DNA of 64,000 nt. Source: Rhodanobacteraceae bacterium. Lineage in GTDB: Bacteria; Pseudomonadota; Gammaproteobacteria; Xanthomonadales; Rhodanobacteraceae. Positions 44,003 to 53,051 of this stretch are shown here, in pieces. The first letter of the stretch is position 1, and each line of letters begins with the position of its first letter. The notes beneath the pieces were generated by a model. The model searched no databases. It had not been told where the DNA came from and was given only the letters and a program-made list of their open reading frames with translations. The stretch lies in NCBI GenBank assembly GCA_016790075.1, contig JAEUPP010000057.1:62001-126000 (forward strand), written 5' to 3'. A program made the translations under genes and the position numbers.

Positions 44003-44604
44003 TCCGCCTCGAAACGCGAGGTGTTGGTGTAACCGACTTCGAACTGCCCCAGGCGATAGCGGATGTGGCTGGCGCGTGCATGGGCGAGCTGAATAGCGAA
44101 GGCGCGCGCCGGTGGCAGGCCCAGTGCGTGGCAGAGCAACGCGCGGATCGAGCCCGCGTGCGCGACAGTCAGCACGCAGTCATGCTCCTGGGTGGACCCC
44201 AGCAATGCGGCGAGCCAGGCGCCGGTGCGGCGCATCACGTCGCTGAAGCTCTCGCCGCCGGGAGCTTCCTGGATGACCCAGTTGTCGGCCCAGTGGCGAT
44301 AGCGGTTAGCGTCTTCCTTTACGATTGCGTCCCAGTGGCGGCCGTCCCACTCGCCGAGGTCGACTTCGCGCAGGCGAGGGTCGGCCAGCGGCTCGGTCGC
44401 GAACCGTGCGGCAAATACTTGTGCGGACTGCTGCGCGCGGCGCAGATCGCTGGTGAACAGGAACCGCGGTGGCTCGCCCTGCCAATGCGCAGCGAGCCGC
44501 TGTATCGCGAGAAAGCCTTCACTCGACAGCGCGACGTCTGCATGGCCGACACAGAGGCCTGGCGGCGCTTCGGTGTCGCCGTGCCGCACGAGTATCAAAT
44601 CCAT
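43999..44604 (-). CDS. cobC: Histidine phosphatase, probable alpha-ribazole phosphatase
   Basis: 201 residues. Phosphoglycerate-mutase-like fold with the catalytic motif LILVRHGDTEAPPGLCVGHA, then FTSDLRRAQQSAQVF, REVDLGEWDGRHWD and the second His in TVAHAGSIRALL. The overlap of 10 bases with cobS, which uses the alpha-ribazole product, argues for CobC. A longer upstream start is inside cobS and rejected. Confidence 0.85.
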   Translation of the reverse strand: MDLILVRHGDTEAPPGLCVGHADVALSSEGFLAIQRLAAHWQGEPPRFLFTSDLRRAQQSAQVFAARFATEPLADPRLREVDLGEWDGRHWDAIVKEDANRYRHWADNWVIQEAPGGESFSDVMRRTGAWLAALLGSTQEHDCVLTVAHAGSIRALLCHALGLPPARAFAIQLAHARASHIRYRLGQFEVGYTNTSRFEAD

Positions 44605-45350
44605 CGCTGTGCTCCTGCGCAGACGAGATAACAGGCCAGCTCCACTACCTGGTTCGCCGCGCCCAGCGTGTCGCCGGTGATGCCACCCAGTTGGGCGCGG
44701 AAATACAGGCCGGCCAGCGCGACGACGGCGAGGCTGGCGCAAGCTGCAGCCAGCGCCAGCCAGCCGAACGGGGCAACGAGCACGACGGTGAGCAGCACGC
44801 CAGCGCTGACCTGCGCCCAGCCTATTCCTTCCGCGACGGGTTTATTCGCCGCCTGGCCGTCGCGCGCATAGTTCAGGCTTGCGGCAAGCGGCAGCACGCT
44901 GGCGCGCGCGAAGATATGTCCCAGCCATAACGCAACGAGCAGCAGCGACGGCGACAGGCTTGCCAGTGCCAGGTACTTACCGCCGAGTACGCTCACCAGT
45001 GCAAGTGCTGCATAGCTGCCTATGCGGCTGTCACGCATGATGTCGAGCTTGCGTTCGCGCGTGAAACCGCCACCGAGACCGTCGGCCGTGTCCGCCAGCC
45101 CGTCTTCGTGAAAACCGCCGGTGACAATGATGGCCGTTGTCAGCGCTACCCAGGGGGCTAGCGCCACCGGCAGGCATAACAGGCTAAGCCAGGCGGCCAC
45201 TGCAGAGATTGCGCCGACCAGTGCGCCGACGAGTACGAAATACGGGGCCGCCTGAGCAAGCCTTGCCGGTTCGGCATAACTCCAGCGCGCGAACGGAAGG
45301 CGCGTCAGGAAGGTCGCGGCAGTGGCGAACAGGCGTAGCGGATGATTCAT
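44595..45350 (-). CDS. cobS: Adenosylcobinamide-GDP ribazoletransferase
   Basis: 251 residues, multi-helix membrane enzyme. It joins adenosylcobinamide-GDP with alpha-ribazole in the last step of cobalamin assembly. Signature: FLTRLPF near the start, GGFHEDGLADTADGLGGGF, RDSRIGSYAALALVS and GGITGDTLGAANQVVELA. First gene of the cobS-cobC pair. No cobU or cobT is in the window. The start at MNHPLRLFATAATFLTRLP was chosen over an upstream frame that is not CobS-like. Confidence 0.95.
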   Translation of the reverse strand: MNHPLRLFATAATFLTRLPFARWSYAEPARLAQAAPYFVLVGALVGAISAVAAWLSLLCLPVALAPWVALTTAIIVTGGFHEDGLADTADGLGGGFTRERKLDIMRDSRIGSYAALALVSVLGGKYLALASLSPSLLLVALWLGHIFARASVLPLAASLNYARDGQAANKPVAEGIGWAQVSAGVLLTVVLVAPFGWLALAAACASLAVVALAGLYFRAQLGGITGDTLGAANQVVELACYLVCAGAQRWI

Positions 45351-45486
45351 GGCAGGTGCGGGCGAGGGCAGGCGCCGAGCGTAGCGGATGCAAAGCATGG
45401 GCGGAAACGTGCCCGTAGCGCTGCCGCGGCGCGATGCCGCAGGCCACCCTGCGCCGGGCAAACGGCCGGCGGCTTATCATTGCCGG

Positions 45487-46707
45487 ATGACTCCTGTTTT
45501 CGATGTCACCATCATCGGCGGCGGCCTGGTCGGTACCAGCCTCGCCATAGCCCTGCAGCACAGTGGACTTGCAGTCGCGCTGATCGAAGCGGCCATGCCG
45601 CAGGTCCTCAGCCAGTCGCGTGATGACGAGCGCAACCTGGCCCTGGCGCGCGCGAGCACGGTCGCCTTGCAGACACTCGGTGTCTGGCCGCGGCTTATGG
45701 CGGTGGCAACCCCGATCGAGCGCCTGCATGTCAGTCGCGTCGGCGAGTTCGGCAGCCTGCGCCTTGCAGCGGGCGAGGCCGGACTGGCGGCGTTCGGTGC
45801 GGTCGTGCCGGCGCGCCAGCTGGGTCAGGCGTTGCAGCAAGAATTAGAAATGTGTACCAGGATACATCGCTACATGCCGGCGGAGCTCGCCGCGCTGGAA
45901 ACTGGTGCTGATTACGCAAGCGTGAGGTTGCACACTCCTGACGGGGAAGTCGTGCTGGCGACGCGCCTGCTCGTAGGTGCTGACGGCACGGCCTCGCGCG
46001 TGCGTGCGTTATGTGGTCTGGGCACCGAGGACGTCGACTATGCACAGACCTTGTTCGCCTGCAGCCTGCTGCCGCAGCGCCCGCTGGATGGGCTGGCCTA
46101 TGAACGCTTCAGTGATAGCGGCCCCGTTGCTCTGCTGCCGCTGGCCGAGCGGCGCGCCGGCCTGGTGCTCAGCGTGCCGGCCGGTGAAGCTGCCGCGACG
46201 GCTGCGCTAGATGACGCAGCCTTCCTTGCGCTCGCGCAGCAGCGTTTCGGCTGGCGTGCCGGGCGCTTCAGCCGGCCAGGCCGGCGCAGCGCACATGCCA
46301 TACGCCGGGTCGTCGCGCGCAGCATCACCGCGCCGCGCTGCGTGCTGGTCGGCAATGCGGCGCAGACCCTGCATCCCATCGGTGCGCAAGGTTTCAATCT
46401 CGGTCTGCGCGATGCACTCACGCTTGCTCAGTTGCTGATCGATGCCGAACGCAGTGGTAGCGATCCCGGCGCAGCGGCACTGTTGCAGCGCCATGCAGCC
46501 CTGCGGCGCGAGGATCGTGAAGGCACGATGGCGTTCAGCGACGGATTGGTGAGGCTTGCCTGCCACCCCGCGCGCCTGCTGTCGCCATTGCGCAGCCTGG
46601 GTCTGCTGCTGCTCGACGGCTTGCCCCAGGCCGGCGCATGGGTCGCACGGCGCGGTATGGGATTTCGCGGACGCCCGACTGCTTACGCACAGGGGTATTT
46701 GCCGTGA
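45487..46707 (+). CDS. ubiH: UbiH-type FAD-dependent ubiquinone hydroxylase
   Basis: 406 residues. Class A flavoprotein monooxygenase of the UbiH/UbiF/UbiI/VisC family: FAD-binding IIGGGLVGTSLAIALQHSGL, the middle GADGTASRVR and the C-terminal LVGNAAQTLHPIGAQGFNLG, then RDALTLAQLL. The NAAQTLHPIGAQGFNLG form is typical of UbiH. It begins divergently from cobS and is followed by a second family member after 85 bases. Confidence 0.92.
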   Translation: MTPVFDVTIIGGGLVGTSLAIALQHSGLAVALIEAAMPQVLSQSRDDERNLALARASTVALQTLGVWPRLMAVATPIERLHVSRVGEFGSLRLAAGEAGLAAFGAVVPARQLGQALQQELEMCTRIHRYMPAELAALETGADYASVRLHTPDGEVVLATRLLVGADGTASRVRALCGLGTEDVDYAQTLFACSLLPQRPLDGLAYERFSDSGPVALLPLAERRAGLVLSVPAGEAAATAALDDAAFLALAQQRFGWRAGRFSRPGRRSAHAIRRVVARSITAPRCVLVGNAAQTLHPIGAQGFNLGLRDALTLAQLLIDAERSGSDPGAAALLQRHAALRREDREGTMAFSDGLVRLACHPARLLSPLRSLGLLLLDGLPQAGAWVARRGMGFRGRPTAYAQGYLP

Positions 46708-46792
46708 GCGGTGCCGAAGTTGGCGCTGCTGCAGCCCTGCTATCGGCATCGGGCTGTGGTGGGTGCTTTGCACCATATTCAGGAGTGACGCC

Positions 46793-47971
46793 ATGAGAAC
46801 ACGCACCCCGTTCGATATCGCCGTCGTAGGCGCTGGCATGGTCGGCAGCGCCTGTGCGCTGGCGCTGGCGCGGCACGGCCTGCGCGTCGCCCTGGTCGAA
46901 GAGCGCTCGCCACCTGCATGGAGCGCAGCTGACGAGATTGATCTGCGCGTCGTCGCGATAGCGCCGTCCAGCGTGGATCTGCTGGAGCAGCTGGGGCTCT
47001 GGTCGGGCATACGCGATGCGCGTGCCAGTGTGTATCGGCATATGCAGGTCTGGGACAGCGCCAGCGGCGCGCGTCTGGAGTTCGATGCGTCCGATGGCAA
47101 CACGGCCGAACTCGGCTGGATCGTCGAGAACCGGCTGATACAGCACACACTGTGGCTGGCGCTGCAGAACGAACCCGGCGTCAGCCTGCGTTGTCCGGCC
47201 CGCGTCGTGGGCAGTGAGGACGAAGGCGATACGCGCAGCCTGCGGCTGGATGACGATAGCCGGTTGGTTGCGCGTCTGGTGGTCGCCGCCGACGGTGCGG
47301 CGTCGCCGCTACGCCAGTTGATGGAGATTGGCGTCAGCGGCCATGTCTATGACCAGCACGCACTCGTTGCGCATGTGCGCACCGAGCGGCCACACGAGCA
47401 AACGGCCTGGCAGCGCTTTCTGCCTGGTGGCACGCTGGCGTTCTTGCCGCTGGCCGACGGGCGTTGCTCCATCGTCTGGTCGCTGCCGCCGGAGGAATGC
47501 CGGCGCTTGCGCGAAATCGAGGAATCGCTGTTCCTGCAGGAACTGGGCTGTGCGTTTGACTTCCGGCTGGGACCGGTCCTGTCGACTTCTGCACGCGCAG
47601 AATTCCCGCTGCGCCTGCTGCTGGCCGATCGCTATATTGCGCCGCGTTTTGCGCTGATCGGTGATGCGGCGCATCAGGTTCATCCTCTGGCTGGACAAGG
47701 TGTGAATCTGGGACTGCGCGATGTGGCCGCGCTGGTTGATGCGATCGCAGATCCGGCCGGGCGGGACCCTGGCGGCATCACCACACTGCGCCGCTATGAG
47801 CGCCGCCGCCGTAGCGACAACACAATTTCAGCCTGGGGCATGGACGGCATCAATCGCATCTTCCGCAGCGAATTCGAGCCGCTGGTGCTTGCACGCGGGC
47901 TTGGCCTGCGCGCGGTCAATGCGTTGGGCCCACTCAGGCAGCTGATCGTGCGGCATGCGGCCGGGCGCTGA
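46793..47971 (+). CDS. Ubiquinone-biosynthesis FAD monooxygenase (UbiI/VisC-like)
   Basis: 392 residues. Same fold as the preceding gene: IAVVGAGMVGSACALALARH, GADGAASPLR-like AADGAASPLRQL, and IGDAAHQVHPLAGQGVNLGL with RDVAALVDAI. GDAAHxxHPLAGQGVNLG is the form seen in UbiI, UbiF and VisC, so it probably hydroxylates another ring position; which one cannot be told from sequence alone. AGGAGTGAC before the ATG fixes the start. Confidence 0.9.
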   Translation: MRTRTPFDIAVVGAGMVGSACALALARHGLRVALVEERSPPAWSAADEIDLRVVAIAPSSVDLLEQLGLWSGIRDARASVYRHMQVWDSASGARLEFDASDGNTAELGWIVENRLIQHTLWLALQNEPGVSLRCPARVVGSEDEGDTRSLRLDDDSRLVARLVVAADGAASPLRQLMEIGVSGHVYDQHALVAHVRTERPHEQTAWQRFLPGGTLAFLPLADGRCSIVWSLPPEECRRLREIEESLFLQELGCAFDFRLGPVLSTSARAEFPLRLLLADRYIAPRFALIGDAAHQVHPLAGQGVNLGLRDVAALVDAIADPAGRDPGGITTLRRYERRRRSDNTISAWGMDGINRIFRSEFEPLVLARGLGLRAVNALGPLRQLIVRHAAGR

Positions 47972-48216
47972 TTGACGTTTCGTTTGATTTGTTTTTGTTG
48001 CACGTGAGTTTTTGTAACTGTTTCCGCCGTATGGTGAAAGTTCGGTAGGTGCTCCGCGTGCTGTTCGTAAAGGGGTCTTCGGCTGATCCCTGGCTTCTTG
48101 ATTGTTCGTAGGTGGCTTCCGGAGGGCGCGGCAGGCTGTTGCTGCGTGGCCTCACACCCAATCGACAGCGTGCCGACCGTCATGGTCACGGCTGCTGTGC
48201 AACGACGGAGCTACCG

Positions 48217-50520
48217 ATGAAAACTGCGACACATTTGTTGAGCTGGTGTGTAGCCAGCGGCCTGCTACTGTGCCTTGGACTGGCGCAGGCCGGCGAAGAA
48301 ACTGCTGTTTCCTCCAGGACAGTAGCGGCTGAGATTGGCCGCAACGAGTTCAAAATCCGCGAGCAAGCACTGGATGATCGCTTGCTGCGCAATAACGATG
48401 TGACCTATGCGCGCAACCTGATGGCCGCGGCGGCGCGCGAGCGGGAGATCAACTCCCGGCTGATGGCTGGTACAAAGCTTGGTGATATTGATCCCGGAGA
48501 GCTCTGGTCCAACCTGGGGCCGTCGCGCATGAGTGCTGGTCCTATGGACAGCGGCCGAGTCACGGCCATCGTCACGCATCCGGACAATCCCGATATTGTC
48601 TACGTGGCTTCGGGCGGTGGCGGCGTCTGGCGCTCAAACAATGCCGGTGATGCATGGGTCGCACTGACCGACAAACTGGGCAGTCTCGGTACCGGCGCGC
48701 TTGCTATGGATCCGAACCAGCCCAATCGCCTCTATCTTGGCCTTGGCGATCCGAACCGGCACGGCTGGCAGAAAACACTCGGCACTTCACCAGGGCTGGG
48801 GGTGTTAAAGAGTACCGACGGCGGCGCCAACTGGTCCGCGCCGATCTTTCTTGGCGACAGCACGAATATCCGCAAGATCGTCGTCAGCCCGAATAACAGC
48901 AATCTGATATTGGTAGCTACCGATCAAGGCTTGTACCGTTCGACGAACGCGGGTGGGTCTTATCAGTTGCAGCCGCTCGATAATGAAATTGCGAACTCCG
49001 ACGGCAAGCCTGCTGTCTGGAGCATCGCCTGGGCTGGCGGTAATCGGTTCGTGGTAAGTACCGAAGGCCAAGGGGCGTCGGAGCATCGTTCTGTAGTGTG
49101 GCACTCGAACGAGCAAGCTACTGGCTGGGAGCGGGCTGACGGCATACCCGAAGATGTCGGACGCATAAGCATCGGAAGCGCGCCAAGTAGCCCCAACGTT
49201 CAGTATGCGTTGATGCATAAAGACGGCTCCGCCCAAATATATAAGACCATCGACGGCGGTCAGCACTGGTCGTCACTGAATTTTGATCAAAAAAAGTATA
49301 CTAATTTTCCTGACCACGCGGCCAGCGGACTCCTTGGTGACCAAGCTGACGCCAGGTACAACCAGATGGTTGTAGTGAACCCGACCGCTCCGAGCATTGC
49401 CTATTTCGGTGGCAAGCTGGAGCTAGCCCGCACGGGCGACGGCGGCATGACGTTCAGTCTGGTCAACACCAGAAACAAAAGTGCTGCCAATTACGTGCAC
49501 CCGGATTTCCATGCCGCTGCCTATGATGCCGCGAACCGCCTCTATGTGGGCAACGATGGCGGGGTCTTCCGTAGTAGCGACGCAGGCCAGACCTGGATGC
49601 CGCGCAATGAAGGACTGGTTACCCATCTGGTCTACGGTGTGGCGTCGTCGATGGCCGATCTCCGTAAAATCGTAGTCGCGATGCAGGACAACGGCATATG
49701 GCACAGCTTCAACACGGGAGCCCACTACACGAGCGTGGATGGCGGCGACGGATTCTGGGCGCTCATGTCGCAGACTGATTCCAGGAAAATAGTCTATGGG
49801 ACAAATAATCTAAAGCGTTATTCCGACGATGGCGGGGTGACCCATAACGAACTCACCTTTAGCGGAATTCCCGGCGGCTTTGCACGTTCAATTGTCCAGA
49901 GTGCAGCCGTTGCAAGCGGCGAGACGCTTTACGCTGTATCGGAAGGAAAAATATACAAGAGTGTCGACTTTGGGAAAAACTGGCAGCCTGTAAACATGAA
50001 TGGGCTTGCGGATGATGTGAGCGCAGTGCGCGTTGGCCGCAACAGCGGCGTGCTAGTTGCCTTGTCCGGTAGCAATCCAGGAAATATCTGGTTCACGCTG
50101 AACGATGGTGCGCAGTGGACGCAGGCGGCAGCGCCGAACAATCCCGCGGGCGATTTTATCGATGCTGCTGTGGGTGGCGATAACCAGTTCTATCTGATCA
50201 GCGGAGGCCATCAGCCGGGCAAGCGCCGAATCTGGACATCGAACGATCCCGCGAAAGGCTGGTTCTTGTTTGGGGGGGCGGGACTGCCGGAAGGCGTGCG
50301 GCTGAATGTGCTCAAGGCCGATCCAGCGCGCAACGGCACGATCTATCTCGGCACCGATCTCGGCATGTATCGCTCCACGAACAAGGGCCTGTCGTTCAGC
50401 CGCCTTGGCGCAGGGCTGCCGTTGGTCAGCATTGCCGACATCTGGTTAGCGCGCGACGGAAGCAAAGTACGCGTGGGAACCTATGGCCGCGGAGTCTGGA
50501 GCATGGGACTCGCGGACTGA
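48217..50520 (+). CDS. Secreted Asp-box beta-propeller protein (second paralogue)
   Basis: 767 residues. The signal peptide is MKTATHLLSWCVASGLLLCL, ending LAQA. Asp-box repeats include VWRSNNAGDAW, LKSTDGGANW, LYRSTNAGGSY, YKTIDGGQHW, VFRSSDAGQTW, IYKSVDFGKNW and MYRSTNKGLSF. Same family as the propeller at 5.3-7.8 kb, but it ends VGTYGRGVWSMGLAD with no IFxDGFE tail. Enzymatic activity cannot be inferred. Between about 49.2 and 50.0 kb the coding sequence has A/T-rich patches (runs such as ATCAAAAAAAGTATAC) unusual here, a possible sign of transfer or fast divergence. Confidence 0.86.
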   Translation: MKTATHLLSWCVASGLLLCLGLAQAGEETAVSSRTVAAEIGRNEFKIREQALDDRLLRNNDVTYARNLMAAAAREREINSRLMAGTKLGDIDPGELWSNLGPSRMSAGPMDSGRVTAIVTHPDNPDIVYVASGGGGVWRSNNAGDAWVALTDKLGSLGTGALAMDPNQPNRLYLGLGDPNRHGWQKTLGTSPGLGVLKSTDGGANWSAPIFLGDSTNIRKIVVSPNNSNLILVATDQGLYRSTNAGGSYQLQPLDNEIANSDGKPAVWSIAWAGGNRFVVSTEGQGASEHRSVVWHSNEQATGWERADGIPEDVGRISIGSAPSSPNVQYALMHKDGSAQIYKTIDGGQHWSSLNFDQKKYTNFPDHAASGLLGDQADARYNQMVVVNPTAPSIAYFGGKLELARTGDGGMTFSLVNTRNKSAANYVHPDFHAAAYDAANRLYVGNDGGVFRSSDAGQTWMPRNEGLVTHLVYGVASSMADLRKIVVAMQDNGIWHSFNTGAHYTSVDGGDGFWALMSQTDSRKIVYGTNNLKRYSDDGGVTHNELTFSGIPGGFARSIVQSAAVASGETLYAVSEGKIYKSVDFGKNWQPVNMNGLADDVSAVRVGRNSGVLVALSGSNPGNIWFTLNDGAQWTQAAAPNNPAGDFIDAAVGGDNQFYLISGGHQPGKRRIWTSNDPAKGWFLFGGAGLPEGVRLNVLKADPARNGTIYLGTDLGMYRSTNKGLSFSRLGAGLPLVSIADIWLARDGSKVRVGTYGRGVWSMGLAD

Positions 50521-50549
50521 GTTCGCCTGTCAGGTGCAGTGAAGGAATG

Positions 50550-50578
50550 CCGGGTGCCGTCGCAGGCGCCCGGTTTCA
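50550..50578 (+). terminator. Terminator after the second propeller gene
   Basis: CCGGGTGCC, a 6-base loop and GGCGCCCGG (one G-T pair), followed by TTTCATT. The 9-bp stem is 30 bases past the stop codon. Confidence 0.7.
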
Positions 50579-50703
50579 TTCGGCACACGGCATACGTCGC
50601 GCAACTTGGTGCAGTCCTCGCCACCCGCGCGTCACGACGTCCCTGCTCCATAAGGCACTGGGCCGGTCCAGCATTCGACGCTGCGAGATGGGGGCGTGGC
50701 AGG

Positions 50704-51741
50704 TCAGTTGGCGCGCCCGTGCTCAAGTACTTCAAGACCCATTTGTGCCAGCAACGGAGCCATGCGTCCGGCAGCCAGCGCCTGATCACTGGAGGCATTG
50801 CCCTGCAGCGCACGTTGCATGACGCCCTGGGCGATCGCGGCCAGGCGGAAGAAATGGAAGGCTAGGTGAAACGGCCAGTCTTTGCCGGGGTCCAGGCCCG
50901 TAGCGTCCGCAAAGCGGGCGAGCAGCAGAGCTTCCTCGGGGATGCCGAGCGCGCGGCGCTCAAGTCCCGCCAGGCCAGGCAGTACCGGATTGCGCGGCAG
51001 CCGCAGTGCCATGCAGAAATAGCCGAGATCGGCCAGTGGATGTCCCAATGTGGATAATTCCCAGTCGACCACGGCGAGCAGTTGCTGCGAGTCTGACCAC
51101 ATCAGGTTGTCGAGGCGGAAATCACCGTGTACGAGTGCGATGCGGCCCGGATCGGCTGGCACCGCTGCGGGCAGTCCGGCGATAAGGCTGTCCATCGCGG
51201 TTATGGTTCCGGTCTCGCTTGCGCGGTACTGCTCGCTCCAGCGTGCAATTTGCCGCGCGAAATAGTTGCCGGCCTTACCGTAGTCGCTCAGTCCCAGCGC
51301 GTTTGCATCGAGCCGCGCGAGCGCGGTCAAAGCATCCAGGGCGCGGCAGTAGAGGGTTTCGCGTGCAGCGGGCGTCAGATCGGGTAGCGCCGGATCCCAT
51401 TGCACGCGGCCCGGCACGAAGCTCATCAGATAGAAAGCGCTGCCAATGACGCTGTCGTCTTCACACAGGTGCAGCGGTGTCGCTACCGGTACGGCGCTGT
51501 GCTCAAGTGCCGTGAGGACGCGGTATTCACGTTCTATCGCATGGGCCGAGGCGAGCAGCCTGCCGTAGGGTTTGCGCCGCAGCACGTAGCAGCCCGTGGC
51601 GGTGTCGATACGGTAGGTCGGGTTGGACTGGCCACCCTTGAACTTCGTCGCCGACAGCGGGCCGTGAAAGCCTGGCAATCGCGCTTGCAGGTAGCTGGCC
51701 AGCGTATCGACATCGAATCCGGGGTGAGGCGCTGAGGTCAT
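50704..51741 (-). CDS. APH-family phosphotransferase (ACAD10/11-like)
   Basis: 345 residues of protein-kinase-like fold. FKGGQSNPTYRIDT (nucleotide loop), YVLRRKPYGRLLASAHAIER (ATP Lys and helix), VHGDFRLDNLMW (catalytic HGDxxxxN) and AVVDWELSTLGHPLADLGYF (metal-binding Asp). The pattern matches the family linked to acyl-CoA dehydrogenase metabolism (ACAD10/11 kinase domains) rather than to antibiotic resistance. Start: GGAGAG lies just before the ATG at 51741; another ATG 15 bases upstream is possible. Confidence 0.85.
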   Translation of the reverse strand: MTSAPHPGFDVDTLASYLQARLPGFHGPLSATKFKGGQSNPTYRIDTATGCYVLRRKPYGRLLASAHAIEREYRVLTALEHSAVPVATPLHLCEDDSVIGSAFYLMSFVPGRVQWDPALPDLTPAARETLYCRALDALTALARLDANALGLSDYGKAGNYFARQIARWSEQYRASETGTITAMDSLIAGLPAAVPADPGRIALVHGDFRLDNLMWSDSQQLLAVVDWELSTLGHPLADLGYFCMALRLPRNPVLPGLAGLERRALGIPEEALLLARFADATGLDPGKDWPFHLAFHFFRLAAIAQGVMQRALQGNASSDQALAAGRMAPLLAQMGLEVLEHGRAN

Positions 51742-51844
51742 CGCGTCGCTCTCCATCGTATGCGCCGGCGTTACGCACGGGTGGTTGCGTTGCGGCGGCG
51801 GGGCTCGGACCTTAACCCAAACGGTGCTGCGGTGTTGCTGCTCG

Positions 51845-52570
51845 TCAGATGAAGCTGCGCAGCTCGCGATGTGCTTCGCTGTCCAGATGCGGCAGATAGC
51901 TCCAGCGGCGCAGTTGCCAGCGGCCATTCTCACGGGCGAACTCGACGATGCCAGAATTTGCCAGGCTGAGGTTGTGCCGTATGGTTTCGGCTTCGTCGAG
52001 TGCGAGCAGTGCCTGGGCGCAGCGCGAGATGACGCCGCCGGAACTGATAACCAGCGCGGTACCGGAGCCGGCGGCCTGTTCGGCGCGATCGCGGGCGCGG
52101 CGCACGCGATCGCGAAACGACAGCAGGGTTTCGGGCATGAACGCGTCGAGTTCGCCATTGGCCCAGGCCTGAAAGGCGCGGCTGATCACTGCCAGGATGC
52201 GCGCTTGGTCAAGACCAACGCGCAGGGCGACGAGGTCCGGGTCCTGCGCTGCATGCGCAGCGTAGCCACGCAGCAGGCTTTCATGATCGAACTCGTTCCA
52301 GTCCGCGTCGGCCGTGGCGATGGGCAGCGGCTGGCCGGCGACCGCTGCGGCCGTGGCCAGTGCCTGCAGTGTTTCGCGATGGCGCCGCTGGGTACCGCTG
52401 ACCACGTGCGTGAATTCGAGTTCGGGCTGGGCGGCGAGCCAGTCTGCCAGAAGTTCCGCCTGGCGCAGGCCGCGCTCGGACAATCTGTCGTAGTCGTCGC
52501 TGCCGAAGCTCGCTTGGGCGTGGCGAATCATGAGCAGGCGCGTGTCCGCCTGCCTGTCACTCGGTGACAT
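51845..52570 (-). CDS. Histidine phosphatase family protein
   Basis: 241 residues. Catalytic LLMIRHAQASFGSDDYDRLS, then SERGLRQAELLADWL, HVVSGTQRRHRET and the second His position in VISSGGVISR, where His is not obvious (the usual motif is SHGG). The acceptor His and Arg are present. Substrate unknown. It overlaps the DUF4426 gene by 14 bases. Confidence 0.8.
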   Translation of the reverse strand: MSPSDRQADTRLLMIRHAQASFGSDDYDRLSERGLRQAELLADWLAAQPELEFTHVVSGTQRRHRETLQALATAAAVAGQPLPIATADADWNEFDHESLLRGYAAHAAQDPDLVALRVGLDQARILAVISRAFQAWANGELDAFMPETLLSFRDRVRRARDRAEQAAGSGTALVISSGGVISRCAQALLALDEAETIRHNLSLANSGIVEFARENGRWQLRRWSYLPHLDSEAHRELRSFI

Positions 52571-53006
52571 AGTTCTTGCTGAACTTGAGCGTGTAGGAGC
52601 GAGTTGCGCCCGCCGGCTTGATGCGCAGATCGAAGCTCAAGGTGTCGCTGCCGCGTACGGGGAATTCGGCCAGGTAGTAGATCGCATCGGCTTCGCGGAT
52701 CTCGCGTACGGCAATGTCGCTGCGCTGGCCGGCGAGGTTTGCGACGCTGCCCTGGATTTCGGCAGCCACCGGAACTGCCTCGTCACCGGCCAGTTGCACC
52801 GCGATATTGATCAGACCCTGTTTGCTGGAACGCGGAATGTTGTACTGCGCGGCGACCTGGGCTGGCAGCAGGTCGCTGGACAGCGCGTTGTAGTGCACGA
52901 GGTAATCGCCGAAACGCTGCACTTGCTCGGTTCGCCCGCGTGCCGGCAATAGCAGCGACAGGATAGCCGTTCCGGCGAGCAGGCCGATCTTGTAGGCGAG
53001 TTTCAT
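52557..53006 (-). CDS. DUF4426 periplasmic protein
   Basis: 149 residues with an N-terminal signal (MKLAYKIGLLAGTAILSLLL). The body (FGDYLVHYNALSSDLLPAQV, AAQYNIPRSSKQGLINIAVQ) matches the DUF4426 family, which lies with yggT/proC/pilT genes in Pseudomonas and relatives. Function unknown. It continues the minus-strand yggS-proC-yggT series, 45 bases after yggT. Confidence 0.85.
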   Translation of the reverse strand: MKLAYKIGLLAGTAILSLLLPARGRTEQVQRFGDYLVHYNALSSDLLPAQVAAQYNIPRSSKQGLINIAVQLAGDEAVPVAAEIQGSVANLAGQRSDIAVREIREADAIYYLAEFPVRGSDTLSFDLRIKPAGATRSYTLKFSKNYVTE

Positions 53007-53051
53007 CGGTATTTCCCATCAGTTTCTCGCCGCGATCTTACATCGCAGGCG

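Noticed and set aside
50704-51741. Antibiotic-resistance aminoglycoside phosphotransferase
   Set aside because: The HGDFRLDN and DWELSTLGHPLADL motifs match the ACAD10/11-like kinase group; nothing points to drug resistance.
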